64,000 nt of DNA from Gnetum montanum (lineage: Eukaryota > Streptophyta > Gnetopsida > Gnetales > Gnetaceae), in contig MNCI01023951.1 of assembly GCA_015680685.1 (NCBI GenBank), positions 213,612 to 277,611 on the forward strand, read 5' to 3'. The translations under genes were made by a program, and so were the position numbers. Below the pieces are notes generated by a model. It was given only the letters and a program-made list of their open reading frames with translations. It had not been told where the DNA came from and made no database searches. Each line of letters begins with the position of its first letter. Positions within the stretch are counted from its first letter, which is position 1. Below, one piece after another: positions 23,352-36,230 of this stretch.

Positions 23352-24256
23352 TTTGTGATCTTTTGGTATGTCAAAACCTTAAGAAAAATGGAGAATTTAG
23401 AATGTATATGTGTGATTGATTTTACAAGGCCATGAATAAGAACTTCACAAAGAGATCTAAGAATTCAAGAAAATGAGATCTATGGTGAGATCTCAAAATG
23501 AAGACTAAGTGGACTAGATGAGAGCATGGATGAAAATGGAGTCTAAAACCAAACTAATATGTTTCAAGCACTGCCAAGATGTCAAACCAAAGTGCAAAAG
23601 TGTAGTAAACATCTTTTGAAAACATCAAACATCTATCTTTTTCAATAGATGTATATGGTAAAACATCTCATAGTAGACATACCAATCTCAAGTAGTTCTT
23701 TCCTACATTCAGGGCTATCTCAAGTAGTTGTCCAAACATTAAACTAGACATCTATACTAGTTGTTTAGTAGTCATTGCACAAATTCCTAGGAGTTTTCAA
23801 AAACTTCAAGGCTATAAGACAATGTCAAAATCTTGGGAATTGTATAAGCACTATACATGAAAAGACTCACCATTGGCTCTTCAAAGTAAATTTGTTTTAT
23901 ATTTTTCATTGTAACATCATTTTCTTGATTGTGATTGTACTGAGCTTCAAGTATATGGATCTATAAATTTAGTTACACTCTATTCTTGTTCTTTTCTTTT
24001 TTTTCTTGTAGCCCTACAGGGTTGATGTGCTTCTTGCAAGAACACATCCTTATTAAGCTTGTCGAGATCTTACCAAATTGAGTGATTTTATGATGTCAAA
24101 AAACTCCAATGTGAATCCTCTAAACCACATTTTGATCTTATCAGGACCTTATAGGGTTGAGTGGTTTTGTATCAATGAAACACTTAGAAGTAGAGCTCAA
24201 AAGCATGGACATGGTGTGTGCCATTCAAAACACATTTTGAAGAAAGAAAGTTGAGA
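23352..24256 (+). repeat. B1 5' LTR, first part
   Basis: It aligns with the start of 33497-34515. B2 interrupts it, and the last roughly 140 bases follow at 30199-30336, where GCATGGATTCTACC matches 34387-34401. Confidence 0.7.
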
Positions 24257-25684
24257 TTTTTGACCTTTTGGTATGTTAATACCTTAAGGAAAATGGAGAA
24301 TAAGGATGTTTGTGTGATTGTTATGTTTATAGGACAAGAACATGGAGACCACAAGGAGAGCTCAATAAATGACATATACAAGAACTAGCCAAACACAAGA
24401 ACCTACTAGATACAATTACAAACTCTAGGAATAAGAGCTACAAAAGAATGATAAACTAAAAACTGCAAGGACTCAAGAGAACATTCTACATCATAGACAA
24501 CAAGTACTCAAGAAGAACTTGGGTTAAGACAAAAGAAAAGCTTAAAGATGAAGGACATCTACAAGATCTCAAGAAAGCATGCAGGAGTTCAAAGAACATG
24601 GATAAGAAACAAAGACTCCAAATCTCAACTCTAGTGTTCAAAAGGATGCCTTAGCATTGAAGAATTAATTGCAAAGAAGACATCTCCAAGAATTAGCAAA
24701 TGTCTTCAATCAAGTGAAGATGTTTCCTAATAGTAGTAGACATCTTGGCTAAAGTAAAGAAGAACTAGTGAAGAGGTCTTGCAAAAATAGTAGATGTCTA
24801 CTATTAATAGAACATGTCTCCCTAATGATGAAGACATATTGGCCAAGTTGAAGGTTGCTTAGAAGAAGATGTTTAAAAATTGTAGACATCTCCCTTGTGA
24901 AAAATACATCTCCTTAGAGATGTCTCCCTTGTGAAGAAAATGTCTTTCTTGAATGAAAGTTTGATGTAGTGAGATGTCTTATTCTTGAAGAAAACATCTC
25001 CAACAATCATTAAATAGTCATTCCAAAAATTTTTGAAGTGATTTCAAAAACATCAAGGATATAAGAAGACTTTATTCTCTTGGGGAATGTGCAAGTGTTG
25101 TATGCAGTCAACTGTTAACATTAAGAAATCATTGTACATATTATTCTAGTGTATTTTTGTGCCTCATTGTACTATCTTTTATACTATTGTAAGAGATCCA
25201 TTGTGTTGTACCTCAAAGTGAAAGGACTAGAAAATTAGTTACATACTTTCCTTGTAATTGTTATTTCTCTTTTGTTGCCTTGTAGGGTTGATGTGCTTCT
25301 TGTGAGAAGGAATCATTCTTAAGCTTGTCAAGATCCTATGGAATTAAGTGTTAGTGTAGCATCGCAACACTCTAAAGTGAAGCTCAAGTTGTAACGGTTG
25401 TAGGATTCTAGAAACAACATTATAAGCTTGTCAAGATCTTGTGAGGTTGAGTGAATTCATGCTATTGAATCGCTCTAGAGAAGAACTTAAATCTATACAA
25501 GGTATGGTACCCTTCAAACCACATTTTGAGAGGAACAAAGTCTAGAGGTTTGTAAGTGATCTATGCTCCAAGTGTGGACTAACCAACTTGGGAAACCATG
25601 TTAAAAATTGGTTGTTATCCTTGTGGAAAAAAATTTATTTTGGGGAACTTATTCATCCCTCCCTTCTAAGTTCAACGATCCAAA
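24257..25684 (+). repeat. B2 5' LTR
   Basis: Starts near TTTTTGACCTTTTGG and ends near GATCCAAA, just before the PBS. It matches 28807-30198 along its length. Its internal part has many GATGTCTCC-like words shared with the B1 and B3 LTRs. Confidence 0.75.
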
Positions 25685-25686
25685 AG

Positions 25687-25699
25687 TGGTATCAGAGCC
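25687..25699 (+). other. B2 primer-binding site (initiator-Met)
   Basis: TGGTATCAGAGCC is an exact match to the classic plant copia PBS, two bases after the LTR. Confidence 0.85.
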
Positions 25700-25738
25700 T
25701 AGTACTCTTATTCTCTACATCAATCTTCAAGAGTGAAC

Positions 25739-27230
25739 ATGGATGGAGATATTAACATTAGACACATCTAGACAAAGACACTAATATGCTTCATCAATTG
25801 TAGTGCTCAATTCCTATATCACATTTGTTCCAAAGGTAATTCTCTCATACCATTTTTTACTTTCAAAAATAGAGAAGACTATACTTGTAAAGTTGATAAA
25901 ACTTATGAAAATCTAAACAAAAAGGAAAGGTCAAATAATGACATTTCCTTTGAAGAAAAGTATCATATTTTTAGCCATGAAGTTATTTCTTTTCAAAGCT
26001 TATGTGTTAAAATGAAATATTTTTTACATGTCAAATAAATGAAAATTACAGTTCTTAATGATGAATGTTCAAATCTCAAGAAAGAAAATTCATACGTTAA
26101 GGCTGAGATTCAAAAATTAACCAATGTGATTGAGCAATTAAGTAAGAAATATCTAGAGAATCCCAAAAACAAAAAAGCAAAAAGATGAATTTCTAAGAAA
26201 TTCCATAGAGGAAAATCAATCTAGTCAATCCAAAATTATAAAAAGAGGTAAAAATATTTCAAATTCTAGTTTTGATCTTTCTTCTATAAAATGCTGGATA
26301 TGTGGAGGAAGAGGCCATATGACCTCTGAATGTCCTAGTAGTGGTAGGTTAAGGAAAAATAATAGAAGTGATGAAGAGATGAAAAAGACCAACTTCTACA
26401 CTAGTTGGGATGATGAAGAGCAAAAGGACAATATGAAGACTCCACATCTCATCTATATGGCTCTCACAAATGATAATGCTAGCTCCTAAGATGATGATTT
26501 TAAAAATTCGTATCAAGCATAGAGATGAATAAACAAAAAAATACAAGGATCAAGACATCTCTTCATTAAATTTAAAGACCTTAGTGCTAAGAATGAAAAA
26601 CTCACCAAGTTTAATAAGTATGTTAAGGAACAACTAGCTGATGCTAAACTTGTAAACGAAAGGCTGGTCAAAGGAAAGAAGTCCCTTCAGATGGCTCTTA
26701 GGAAAAATAATAAGTCCTCATGATAAGAGTGGGATTGGATGTTTTACATAAGAAGAAGCATTTACACCAACTCTGTCACAACAAAATACTACACCAAACA
26801 ATGAAGAATCAATGGTAACTACATCTCAACCAAGAATAACTCTAAGGTTTGTTCACTTTAACTACTATAGGAAAGTGAGATGTTATTATTATCATAAATT
26901 TGGGCATAAATATGGGAGAATAATTTAAAATATTATCACATGAGCACTTAGTCAATCATAGAACTCCTTAGTCTTATCTGAATGTACCTAGAAAGGATTT
27001 TTCATAGGGTAAAAAGAATAGGCAAACAAATCTAAGAGGATTCAAGAAAGATTGGACAACCCAAAATAATGAGGGAGTTTAAAAACTTGGAAGAATCAAG
27101 AGGAAGGAACTTTTGAATGAGAAGACAGTATTCAACAAATTTGTGAAAGAGAGCCAAGCCTTGAAAATTGAATAAGTCTATGCAAAAAGAGAAACCTCAA
27201 AAGAGGAATCTTATTCTCTAGCACTATATG
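25739..27230 (+). pseudogene. B2 gag remnant (copia type, CCHC zinc knuckle)
   Basis: The frame opens at the ATG at 25739. The CCHC knuckle CWICGGRGHMTSEC is intact at 26292-26336. It is followed by an acidic linker and a Lys/Leu-rich, coiled-coil-like stretch near 26580-26710 (EKLTKFNKYVKEQLADAKL). A degraded Cys/His segment follows at about 26850-26920. Many stops show it is dead. Gag would package RNA; enzymes would have to come from another element. Confidence 0.65.
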
Positions 27231-28792
27231 TGCCTTAATTCTCAATTGTAAGTAACGTAAGTAAAGGTAAGTTTGTATTTCCTTGGTTGCTATATATCAT
27301 GTCAATATTTAATTTGGAGAAAGACTAAATTTTTTTGATGTGTGATTACTTTATTTCAAGATATGGGATGCTAGCTCTAGAAATCTACATATGTTAAGAT
27401 AAGCATCTACTAGAGAAGATATCTAGTATTGATAGAATATTTGATCTTGGTATCTTTTATGAATGTATGAGCATGATGTGATTATTCTTATAATTGAATG
27501 AAAGTTTGTGGTACTTGTAAACTTTTAAAATATTTTATTGAAAATCATCCTTTGATAGCACAAATCACATTTCTTTTAAAGTATCCTTTCTATAATTTAA
27601 GCTTTTGCATTGGTGCCTTTGATGGAATTCATGAATCTTATGAAAACAAAAGGAATTATCATGAACTACTATTAATAGGAGACCATAGTCTCCACACTTG
27701 ATCTTAATGTTGCATTGTAAGAGTAGTTCTTTGATAATAAAAGGAACATGAAAATTATCTTTTTGAAAAGAACAAACTGATCCAAAAAAGGCTTAAAGGG
27801 AGCACCTAAATCTACACATGTGTAGGGGGAGTGTTGAATTTTTTTCTTATGACATGATATTATAGTTGCACCTTTATCAAAACTAAGAAAGTAAGAGCAT
27901 ATTCAATTGAATGTATTCTTTCTATACCTAAGGCCTTTCTTACTATTATAATTTGAGAAATACTCACAATGGTAAGTGCTCATGATCCCATTTGGTAAGA
28001 AATGGTAAAGAACAAGTATATGTATGCTGATCTCAACATGATTATCAATTTGTGAATTATGTTTTTGGTTATGCTTGATTCTTTGATATAGTGTGCTTGA
28101 TTAGTTTTGGTGTTTTATCTTAAAATATGAATATGCATGTTTTTACTCTATAATGGCTACTCATCCATTTATTTTTGCTTCAAAAGAAGGTGCATTGGTG
28201 TGCTAAATATGGGCATTTGTTAAAGTCATATAAGATATTTGCTACTAATGGTTTATTGGCTGTAATGATAAGTTACAAGATCCTAAATGCCTAGAATTTG
28301 GACTTCATAAATTTCTTTTTAAATTCTCTTGAAAGGCTTGGTTCTGCTTTATATATATATAGGGTAGCTCTTAATAGAATTCAATTATAAGAATTCTTGA
28401 TGTGATAGATACTTATTTACTATTGTTTATTTGATCTTTTAAATTATTAATCTTTTGATATAAGTAGATATCTTGACTTATCTTAAAAGTTGAATTTGCA
28501 TGTTCTACCTACCTTATTCTTTATCATTTTATTTTAAAAGAAGGAGAACACTAGATACAACTTAAGTACTTTTTCTTCCTTGGCTATCATACCTAGGTTC
28601 ATATATATTTCCTATGTTTGCTTGCAACTTTTTTCCACTCCTTTTGATGATGTCCAAAAATGAGGAAGATGTGGTTGTTGATCTGATATGATTGATATGA
28701 ATATATAACTAATGTTATATACATAATTAAAAATATATGTCTTGATTATTTCTAAAGATTAATAACCCATTTTCTTAAGTTTTTAACATCAC
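27231..28792 (+). other. B2 region between gag and 3' LTR, no pol
   Basis: About 1.5 kb of AT-rich sequence without RT, integrase or protease motifs in any frame I read. Similar stretches occur in B1 (32050-33480) and C (50150-51890), including phrases such as TCTCCACACTTGATCTTA and TGTAGGGGGAGTGTTG. Confidence 0.6.
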
Positions 28793-28806
28793 CAAAAAAG
28801 GGGAGA
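28793..28806 (+). other. B2 polypurine tract
   Basis: AAAAAAGGGGAGA-type purine run immediately before the 3' LTR, the usual plus-strand priming site. Confidence 0.75.
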
Positions 28807-30198
28807 TTATGGACCTTTTAGTATGTCAAAACCTTAAGAAAATGGAAAACAAGGATGTTTGTGTGGTTGCTATGTTTATATCTAAAGACCATGGAGACTA
28901 CAAGGAGAGCCCAAGAAATGACATATACAAGAACCAGCCAAACACAAGAACCTACCAAACACAATGCAAAATCTAGCAATGAGAGCTACAAAAGAATGAC
29001 AAAGTGAAGACTATAAGGACTCAAGAGAACATTAGACATCATAAAAAACAAGTACTCAAGAAGAACTTGGGTTAATAAAAAATGGAGAGCTCAAAGAATA
29101 AGGACATCTACAAGGTCTTAAGGAAGCATGTCAGAGTTCAAAGAGCATGGACAAGAAAAAAAGACTTCAAAGCTCAACTTTAGTGCTCAAAAGGAAGCCT
29201 TAGCATTTAAGAATTAACTGTAAAGAAGACTTCTCCAAGAATCAATAGAAATCTCCCATTAAGTAAAGACATCTCTGAACAATAGTTGATGTCTTGACCA
29301 AAGTAAAGAAGAACCATTGAAGACATCTTGTAGAAATAGTAGACATCTACTATCAAGAGAAGATATCACCTTGATGATGAAGATGTCTTGGATGAGTTAA
29401 AGGTTGCTCAGAAGAATATTTCTCTCAGGAATAGTAGATGTCTCCCTTGGGTAGAATTCTTTCTTAAATAAAATTCCAATGTAGTGAGATGCCTCACTCT
29501 CAAAGTAGATGTCTCCAGTGACCGTTAGATAGCTATTGCATGAATTCCAAGGTGATTTTGAAAATAGCATGGCTATAATAAGAATTCATTCTCTTAGGAA
29601 ATGCACAAGTGTTTTATGCAAGAAAGTGTCAACATCAAGTAATCATTGTGCATATTATTCTATTGAATTTGTATGCCTCATTGTACTATCTTTTGTACTG
29701 TTGTAAGAGATTCATTATGTTGTACCTCAAAGTGCAAGGATCAGCAAATTAGTTGCATCCTTTACTTGTAATTCTTGTTTTTCTTTTGTTACCCTATGGA
29801 GTTGATATGCTTCTTACAAGAATGCATCATCCTTGAGCTTTTCAGGATCCTACAGGATTGAGTGTTAGTGTAATATCAATATTTTCTAAAGTGGAGATCA
29901 AGCTGTAAAGGTTGTGGGATCCTAGAAACCACATACTAAGCTTGTCAGCATCTTGCAAGGTTAAGTGGATTTGTGGCATCAAATCACTCTAGAGTAGAGC
30001 TTAGAGCTATACTAGGTGTGGTACCCTTCAAACCACATTTTGAGAGGAACAAAGTTTGGATATGTGAAAGTGATCTACTCTCAAAGTGTGGACTACCCGA
30101 GTTGGGAAACCACATTAAAAATTTGTTGTTATGCTTGTGGAAAAAATTTTATTTTTGGAAAATTATTCATCCCTCCTTTCTAAGTTTAAAAATCTACA
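28807..30198 (+). repeat. B2 3' LTR
   Basis: Matches 24257-25684 and ends near AATCTACA. After it, B1 LTR sequence resumes. Confidence 0.75.
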
Positions 30199-30393
30199 TG
30201 GACGCATGCATGGATTCTACCCTCTGAGTGTGGATGTGCCCAAGTTGGGGAACCACATAAAATTGGTGTGTTTTTATGACTAGAGAAATTTCAATTAGGA
30301 AACTTATTCAACTCCCCTTCTAAGTTCTTTATCCTTAAGTGATATCAAAACCTAATACTCTCAAGAGTATGGTTCAAATTTCAATAGTAAACT

Positions 30394-32050
30394 ATGGAGA
30401 GGACATCCTACATAAAGCCATCGATATTCAATGGGTTTGAATTTGCGTATTGGAAGGTAAGGATGAAAGGCTTCTTAAGTCCATGGAATTTGAAGTACGG
30501 TAGTCAATTTTTGAAGGATACACACTACCCATTTTCAATGCCTCAAAAGCTCTCAAGCCACAAAACATATGGATAGCTAAAGAAAAACATACATTTATGT
30601 ATAGCTCTAAAGCCAAAAATTGTTTATATTGTACATTGAATAAATCAAAATTTAATAAAATAACTAGATGTAAGACTACTAAGGAAATATGAAAAACCCT
30701 AGAACCTACTTATGAGGGCACATCTAATCTTTAAAAATCAAAACTCTTAGTATTTCAAAGCAAATAAAATAAGCTTAGAATAAAGGAAGAAGAAAAGATT
30801 AAGGATTACTTCTCTAGGACAAATGATCTTTTTGTAGCCATTACGGGAATAGTCAAGAACTTACTTGAAAGTGATGTAATTATAAAAATGATTATAAAAT
30901 TACAACTTGAGTTCAAACCCAATGTCAATGTTATGAAAAAAATCAAATAATTTTGGTAATTAAGTTTTAGAAGCTTCAAAGTGCTCTGATTTCCTATGAG
31001 ATGAATCTCATAAGTAAATAAGTGATAAAGGAAAACCCTATTTCTCTAAAATCAGCATCAAAAGAAGAGTAGGTTGAACAAGAAATGAATATTAAAGATG
31101 AAATAACTCCTTTATCAAGAATAGTTCAAAGAATCCTTGTAAGAAAAGGGAGAAGATTCAACCAACCAAGACCAAATCAATCCAAAGGTAAGGAAAAGGT
31201 AAAATTTCTACAAATTCAAATTTTGATGCATATTTTATAGAATGTTAGGTATGTGATGGAAGAGGCCATATGGCCTCGAAATGTTCTAGCATTGAAAAGT
31301 TGCAATGAAGAGATAAATCTGGGGCTAATTCAAAAAAGACAAACCTCTACACTAGCTAAGATGATGGACAACAAAGTGAGGAAGAGGCTAATGATACTAT
31401 GAAAGACACACATCTCATATACATGACCCTCTCAAATGAAAATTCATCAAAAATCTCTTATGAATTAAAAGGTAAACATGATGAAATATACAATGAATTA
31501 CATGAACTAATCTTTATCTTACATTATCTTCTCAATAAGGTAAATGAGAATATGCATACAAAAATTTCTAAAATTCATGCCTTATCCTCCAATATAAAAG
31601 GAACATTTTAGACATAAAATTTTAGATTCAACTACTAACCCTCTCAAATGAAAATAAACCTAGGAATACTTAAGAAGAAAGTATTAGAAAAAATAAGGAG
31701 AAGACTCAAAAGTAGCATAAAAGTAAAATCTTGGAAGAAACCTCTCTAAAGGATGCTAGTACCAATTCAAATAAGATCAGGTTTGATGATCCTATTCATG
31801 TAAGGAATACTTTATATTTTTGTTGTGTTCATGAACAAGATTATTATTATCCTCTTATAGAACAAAATAATATAAATACTTGGTCATGTCAAAAGTAATC
31901 TAGTGAGTGTATCTTGCAAGATTCAATAATTTGAAAAATGAATGAGCAAAAAGTTGAAGAAACTTCTAAGAGATTAAAGAAATTAAAACCAACAACTATC
32001 AAAAACTATGAATCATCCTATGTTCAGAAATATGAATCTAACCAAGAATG
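30394..32050 (+). pseudogene. B1 gag remnant (copia type)
   Basis: Opens MERTSYIKPSIFNGFEFAYW, the typical N-terminus of copia-type Gag (usually FxGxNYxxWxxRM). A UBN2-like middle follows (YEGTSNL, later EEEKIKDYFSRTNDLFVAI) near 30700-30860. The CCHC knuckle at 31246-31290 keeps its second Cys, His and last Cys (VCDGRGHMASKC). An ORF at 31399-31611 follows. Stops and frameshifts are frequent. Confidence 0.65.
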
Positions 32051-33483
32051 AATTGCATACAATGTTGAGGACACTAACAAAATTGATAATGAAAGAAAAT
32101 TTAATGGTGAGGTACTCTATAGGCAGCCCCATCTCAAACTCCATTAGTCATTCTTATGTTAAAAAGTAAGAAAGGTAATTCATGGTAAGTCTTTAGTTCC
32201 TTGCAAGGCTAGAGTTAATATGGGCTATTTTGTGTTTGAAATTATTTTTAATAAATTTTTATATATTTTTTTTATGAATTCTTTAGCCATCAAAGAAAAT
32301 ATATCTTTATCATCCAAGGTGTGATACTAAAGAAAATAATTTCAAAGAAAAATCAAGTTAGTCTACTTATATCTTATGTTCTCTTTTGGATTATTAAGCT
32401 ATTTACAAGTCCAAACTAATTTAAACATTTTCTTAGTTTGGGGCCATATTAAGGATCCAAAAGAAAGGCATTGAATCTATGTTGAAAACTTATTCTATCA
32501 TTTTTCATAAGATACTATTAACATTAAACTTTGGTCTCCATGTTTGATCTTAGTATTACATTTTAGATAGTCATGATTGTTCAAAGGAGTATAATGGCAA
32601 AGTGATGAATGGATGATGAATTTTTACAAAAATTGAATATTGTTAATGTAGATAAGATTTTTTTTATTTTTTTTTACTATAAGCATTAATATTATTTTTA
32701 CATTACTGGTTCATTCTATATTCTTGGAAAATCAAGATTGTGATCAAGCAAAATGTAGATATCAAAAGGGATTATCATTCTCTTTATAATTGATGCATTA
32801 AGAAACCAAGACACATATGTAAGGGGAGCTTGAATTTATTAACTATTATCATATTTTGGAGCATCAATGTAGGGGGAATCTATCGAGATTTTCTCCAAGA
32901 CATGATACTTTGTGAATAAGCTCTAGAAGGTAATAAAAAAGTATATTCACATATAATAGAATCTAATAGATAGAAGAGAAAGTTATTTTTTATCCAATCT
33001 TTAAAAATATTTTATGTGAAAGTAATCTTCAATTGTGCTAGCTTTTGGAATTTATTTGATGTATGACTGTGTTAAGATATTATTGTTACATCTCTTATAT
33101 ACTAAGAATGTATTCTTTTACTTAAGTTCCTTATTAAAAGAATACTCTAAGAAAAAGTTTGTGATTTGTGATATGATTGTAATATAATGGTTGAGACATG
33201 GACATTGAATGATAATAACGACTTATGGAAAAACTATGACTTTATGGTTATATTGATGCTTATTGATGCTTTCTATATAGTGAATGATATAGAGATAGAA
33301 TAACTATTGATCTTCATTGCTTAGCCTTTTTAATCCACAAGGCCTTATGTTTGTTTGGGTTTAATGGATATGAGTTGTATAAAGGATTCACAAATTTTTC
33401 ATTCATCTCTATATCATCCTTAGCTAAATAATTTATATATCGTGAAACAAACTAATCCATTTTCTTAAGTTTTTGACATCACC
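32051..33483 (+). other. B1 region between gag and 3' LTR, no pol
   Basis: AT-rich and partly similar to 27231-28792 of B2. I see no enzymatic domain. Confidence 0.55.
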
Positions 33484-34515
33484 AAAAAGGAGGAGATTTT
33501 TGATCTTTTGGTATGTCAAAACCTTAAGAAAAATGGAGAATGTAGAATGTATGTGTATGATTGATTTTAATGCACCATGAATAAGAACTTCACAAAGAGA
33601 TCTGAGAATTCAAGGAAACATTATCTACGGTAAGATGTCAAAACAAAGACTAAGTGGACAAAATAAGAGCATGGATGAAAACAGAGTCTACAAGCTAAAC
33701 TAAGATGTTTTGAGGACTATCAAGATATTAAATTTACAAAATAATGACTCAGAATATAAAGTGAAAAAGTGGAGTAAACACCTTCAAAAAATAGTAGATG
33801 TCTATCTTTTACAGTACATATCTATGGCAAGACCTTTCACAATAGATGTCTCACTTTTTAGGTTGACATCTCTCCTGCATTGAGGACTATCTCAAGTAGA
33901 TTCTAATATTTCAAGTAGATGTCTTTACTAGCTGTTTGGTAGCTATTATATGAATTCTGAGGAATTTTCGGAAACTTTGAAGTTATAAGACAATGTCAAA
34001 ATCTTAGAAATTGTGTAAGCATTGTTCAAGAAAAGACTTATCATTGGCTATTTAAAGTGAATTTATTTTTGTTCTTCATTATCACATTATTTACATGATT
34101 GTGATTGTATTGAGCTTCAAGTACAAGGATATATAAATTTAATAACACACTTTCCTTGCTCTTTTTTTCTTTCTTGTAACCCAATGGGGTTGATGTACTT
34201 GTGAGAAGACATCCTTGTTGAGCTTGTCAAGATTCTATGAGATTGAATGGTTTTTTGAGTTAAAATAATCCAATATGAAGCTTAATTTTATAAAGGTTGT
34301 GGGATCATCTATACAACATTTTAGCTTATTGGGAACTTATAAGGTATGGTGCTCTTCAAGTTACATCTTGAAGAAACAAAGTCTATGCATAGATTCTATC
34401 CTTCCAGTGTGGACATACCCAAGTTTGGAATCCACATAAAAATAATATTTTTTTTGTTGGTGATATTTTAATTTGGAAACTTATTCAACCCCCCTTCTAA
34501 GTTTTCAATCCTCAA
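33484..34515 (+). repeat. B1 polypurine tract and 3' LTR
   Basis: The purine tract AAAAAGGAGGAGA (33484-33496) is followed by the LTR (33497-34515). The LTR ends AATCCTCAA, and the TSD TCATA follows at 34516-34520. Confidence 0.75.
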
Positions 34516-34520
34516 TCATA

Positions 34521-34893
34521 GCCCCTTATTATATCTCTATCTTGATACCTATGTTGGTCTTCAACTAGGCATTGAAGATGAAGAGGAAGATAACAAACTA
34601 GAGGAATCACCATGGATCCTATATCCCCCCTTGTGATCCCTTGCTTCATCTCCTTTAGATTTGGAGGAGGTCCTAGGCCCTAAGGATCTCCTTGTTCTAA
34701 GACTTATCCCATTCCCTCTAGGATATTTTTCATCAATAGAACATAATATTTGAATATAGTAAGGGTCTAAATAAGCATATGAGACCTTTGTGTTTAGTGA
34801 TTCACTTTAATTATCTTAAATATAGATCCTATCATTTTTTCTACTAGTGTTCTCAACATGTGATGGATCATTAGCTCTATGTAAAGAAGACAT
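34521..34893 (-). pseudogene. A2 gag, N-terminal part
   Basis: Starts at the minus-strand ATG at 34893 (MSSLHRANDPSHVENTSRK). It continues through SLRTRRSLGPRTSSKSKGDE and GYRIHGDSS, matching A3 SPRTRRALRPRTSFKHTRD and KYRSHGDSF. Stops are present. The rest of gag lies beyond the B1 insertion, at 23346 and lower. Confidence 0.7.
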
Positions 34894-35006
34894 GCTTTTA
34901 ATTAATAATATGTGTGACTTAAAATATTAATATTTTTGAAAAGATAAATCATTAATGCTTTACAGCAATTGTTTATAATATAACCAATCTAGATAACTAA
35001 CACCAT

Positions 35007-35024
35007 TCCTAGCAATGGTGTTAA
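35007..35024 (-). other. A2 primer-binding site (decayed tRNA-Asp type)
   Basis: The minus strand reads TTAACACCATTGCTAGGA next to the LTR end. As in A1, most differences from TGGCGCCGTTGCCGGGGA are transitions. Confidence 0.6.
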
Positions 35025-35356
35025 TGATGAGCAAAAAGTATCCCCTATGCCAAACCATATGAATCATAAGTTTTCATGTAAAATATAGTCAAATTTCATA
35101 TATTGAACTAGTGTGGGATCGAAATTGTTAACCATTAATCGCAAGTCACTCTTTTCTCCATTGGATTAGTGCTAGCTTTATCATGTATGGTTTAGTACAA
35201 AATGAGTAAAATAACTAATTAATAATATATAAATTATTTATTTGATCTATTTAATAATAAAATTAAATCCTAAACTATCCTAAGGATGATGATTGTCCAT
35301 TCCTAACTTGCCATGCACATCCTAAACTCATGTACCCACTACTAGGATTACCAAGT
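35025..35356 (-). repeat. A2 5' LTR (truncated by B3)
   Basis: Starts TGATGAGCA and matches 17548-17920 until GATTACCAAG, where B3 begins. About 600 bases are missing relative to the left LTR. Confidence 0.75.
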
Positions 35357-36230
35357 GTGGATTGAGAACTTAGAAGGGGGCTTGAATAAGTTCCTCAATT
35401 TAAAATTTATCTAGCCACAAAAACACATCAATTTTACATGGTTCCACAACATGAATATTTCTACACTCAAAGGGTAGAATCTATGGACACCTCTAGACTT
35501 TGTTTCTTCAAAATGTGGTTTGAAGGGCATCACACCCTGTACAAGCTTTGAGATTTACTTTAGAGTGTTTCATTACTACAAAACCCCTCAACCTTTCAAG
35601 GTCCTGAAAAGCTTAAATTTTGATTTAGAGGATCCCACAACCCTTACAAAATTAAGCTCTTCGCTAGTGTTTTTACATTGCCAAATCACTCAATCCCGTA
35701 AGATCTTGACAAGCTCAATACAGATGTCTTATTAAAATAAGTACATCAACCCCATAGGGCTATAAGAAAGAATGAGGAAAACCAAGGAAAGAGTGTGACT
35801 AAATTTATAGATCTAGGTACTTGAATCTAATATAATCAACACATGAAATTGAATATAATGAGAAACAAAAATTAATTTTCTTAAAGAACTAATTATGAAT
35901 CTTTTTATAAATAGTGCTTGTACAATTCTCAAGACTTTTATAGTATCTCAGAGCCTCAAAGTTTCCAAAAGCTCCTCAAAATTTATGCAACAACTACCAC
36001 ATAGCTAGTATATACATCTAATTCAAAGTTTAGATATCTATCTACGAAAATAGTCAATGCAGGAGAGACATCTACCTAAAAAATGAGACATGCATATAAA
36101 CGTCTGTTATTTAAAATAGACATCTACTATTTTTTGAAGACATCTACTCCACTTTTACAATTTATAGCTTGAGATATTCCCTTGTCAATTTGACATCTTA
36201 ACAATTCTCAAAACACCTTAGTTTGGCTTG
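35357..36230 (-). mobile_element. Element B3: partial B-family LTR, minus strand
   Basis: On the plus strand it begins TGTGGATTGAGAACTTAG, the inverse of the B LTR end. It carries the inverse of the GATTCTACCCTTTGAGTG and TGGGGTTGATGTACTT blocks. It stops at 36230, where A3 starts, lacking the first roughly 185 bases of the LTR. Only LTR sequence is present, so solo LTR versus end of a longer element cannot be decided here. Confidence 0.7.

Larger units (their letters stand above)
24257..30198 (+). mobile_element. Element B2: copia-type gag-only element nested in the B1 LTR
   Basis: The two LTRs (24257-25684 and 28807-30198) are long and closely related; both contain the TGGGGTTGATGTGCTTCTT-like block and a terminal CCTTCTAAGTT. 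The internal 3.1 kb has an initiator-Met PBS, gag with a good CCHC knuckle, and a purine tract. No integrase, RT or protease motif is visible. Edges are uncertain by several bases because I could not find a clean TSD. Confidence 0.75.
23352..34515 (+). mobile_element. Element B1: copia-type gag-only element inserted in A2 gag
   Basis: The 5' LTR is 23352-24256 plus 30199-30336, because B2 sits inside it. The internal region runs 30337-33496 and the 3' LTR 33497-34515. Both LTRs begin near a GATCTTTTGGTATGTC motif. The internal 3.2 kb encodes copia-type gag with one CCHC knuckle and no protease, integrase or RT. The PBS is a decayed initiator-Met type (TGATATCAAAACC at 30340) and the purine tract is at 33484-33496. 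Confidence 0.75.
17548..35356 (-). mobile_element. Element A2: pol-less A-family element, host of nested B1/B2
   Basis: The left LTR (17548-18489) and right LTR (35025-35356, cut by B3) are related to each other and to the A1 LTRs. Without B1/B2 the internal region is about 5.4 kb. It contains gag starting at 34893, the shared family 3' region and no RT, RNase H or integrase. A1 has about 7.9 kb internally. A3 has the same plan and size as A2, so the loss of pol predates their dispersal. Confidence 0.75.

Noticed and set aside
35357-36230. B3 as the missing end of B1 or B2
   Set aside because: B1 and B2 both have their two LTRs accounted for, and B3 is in the opposite orientation, so it is a separate insertion.
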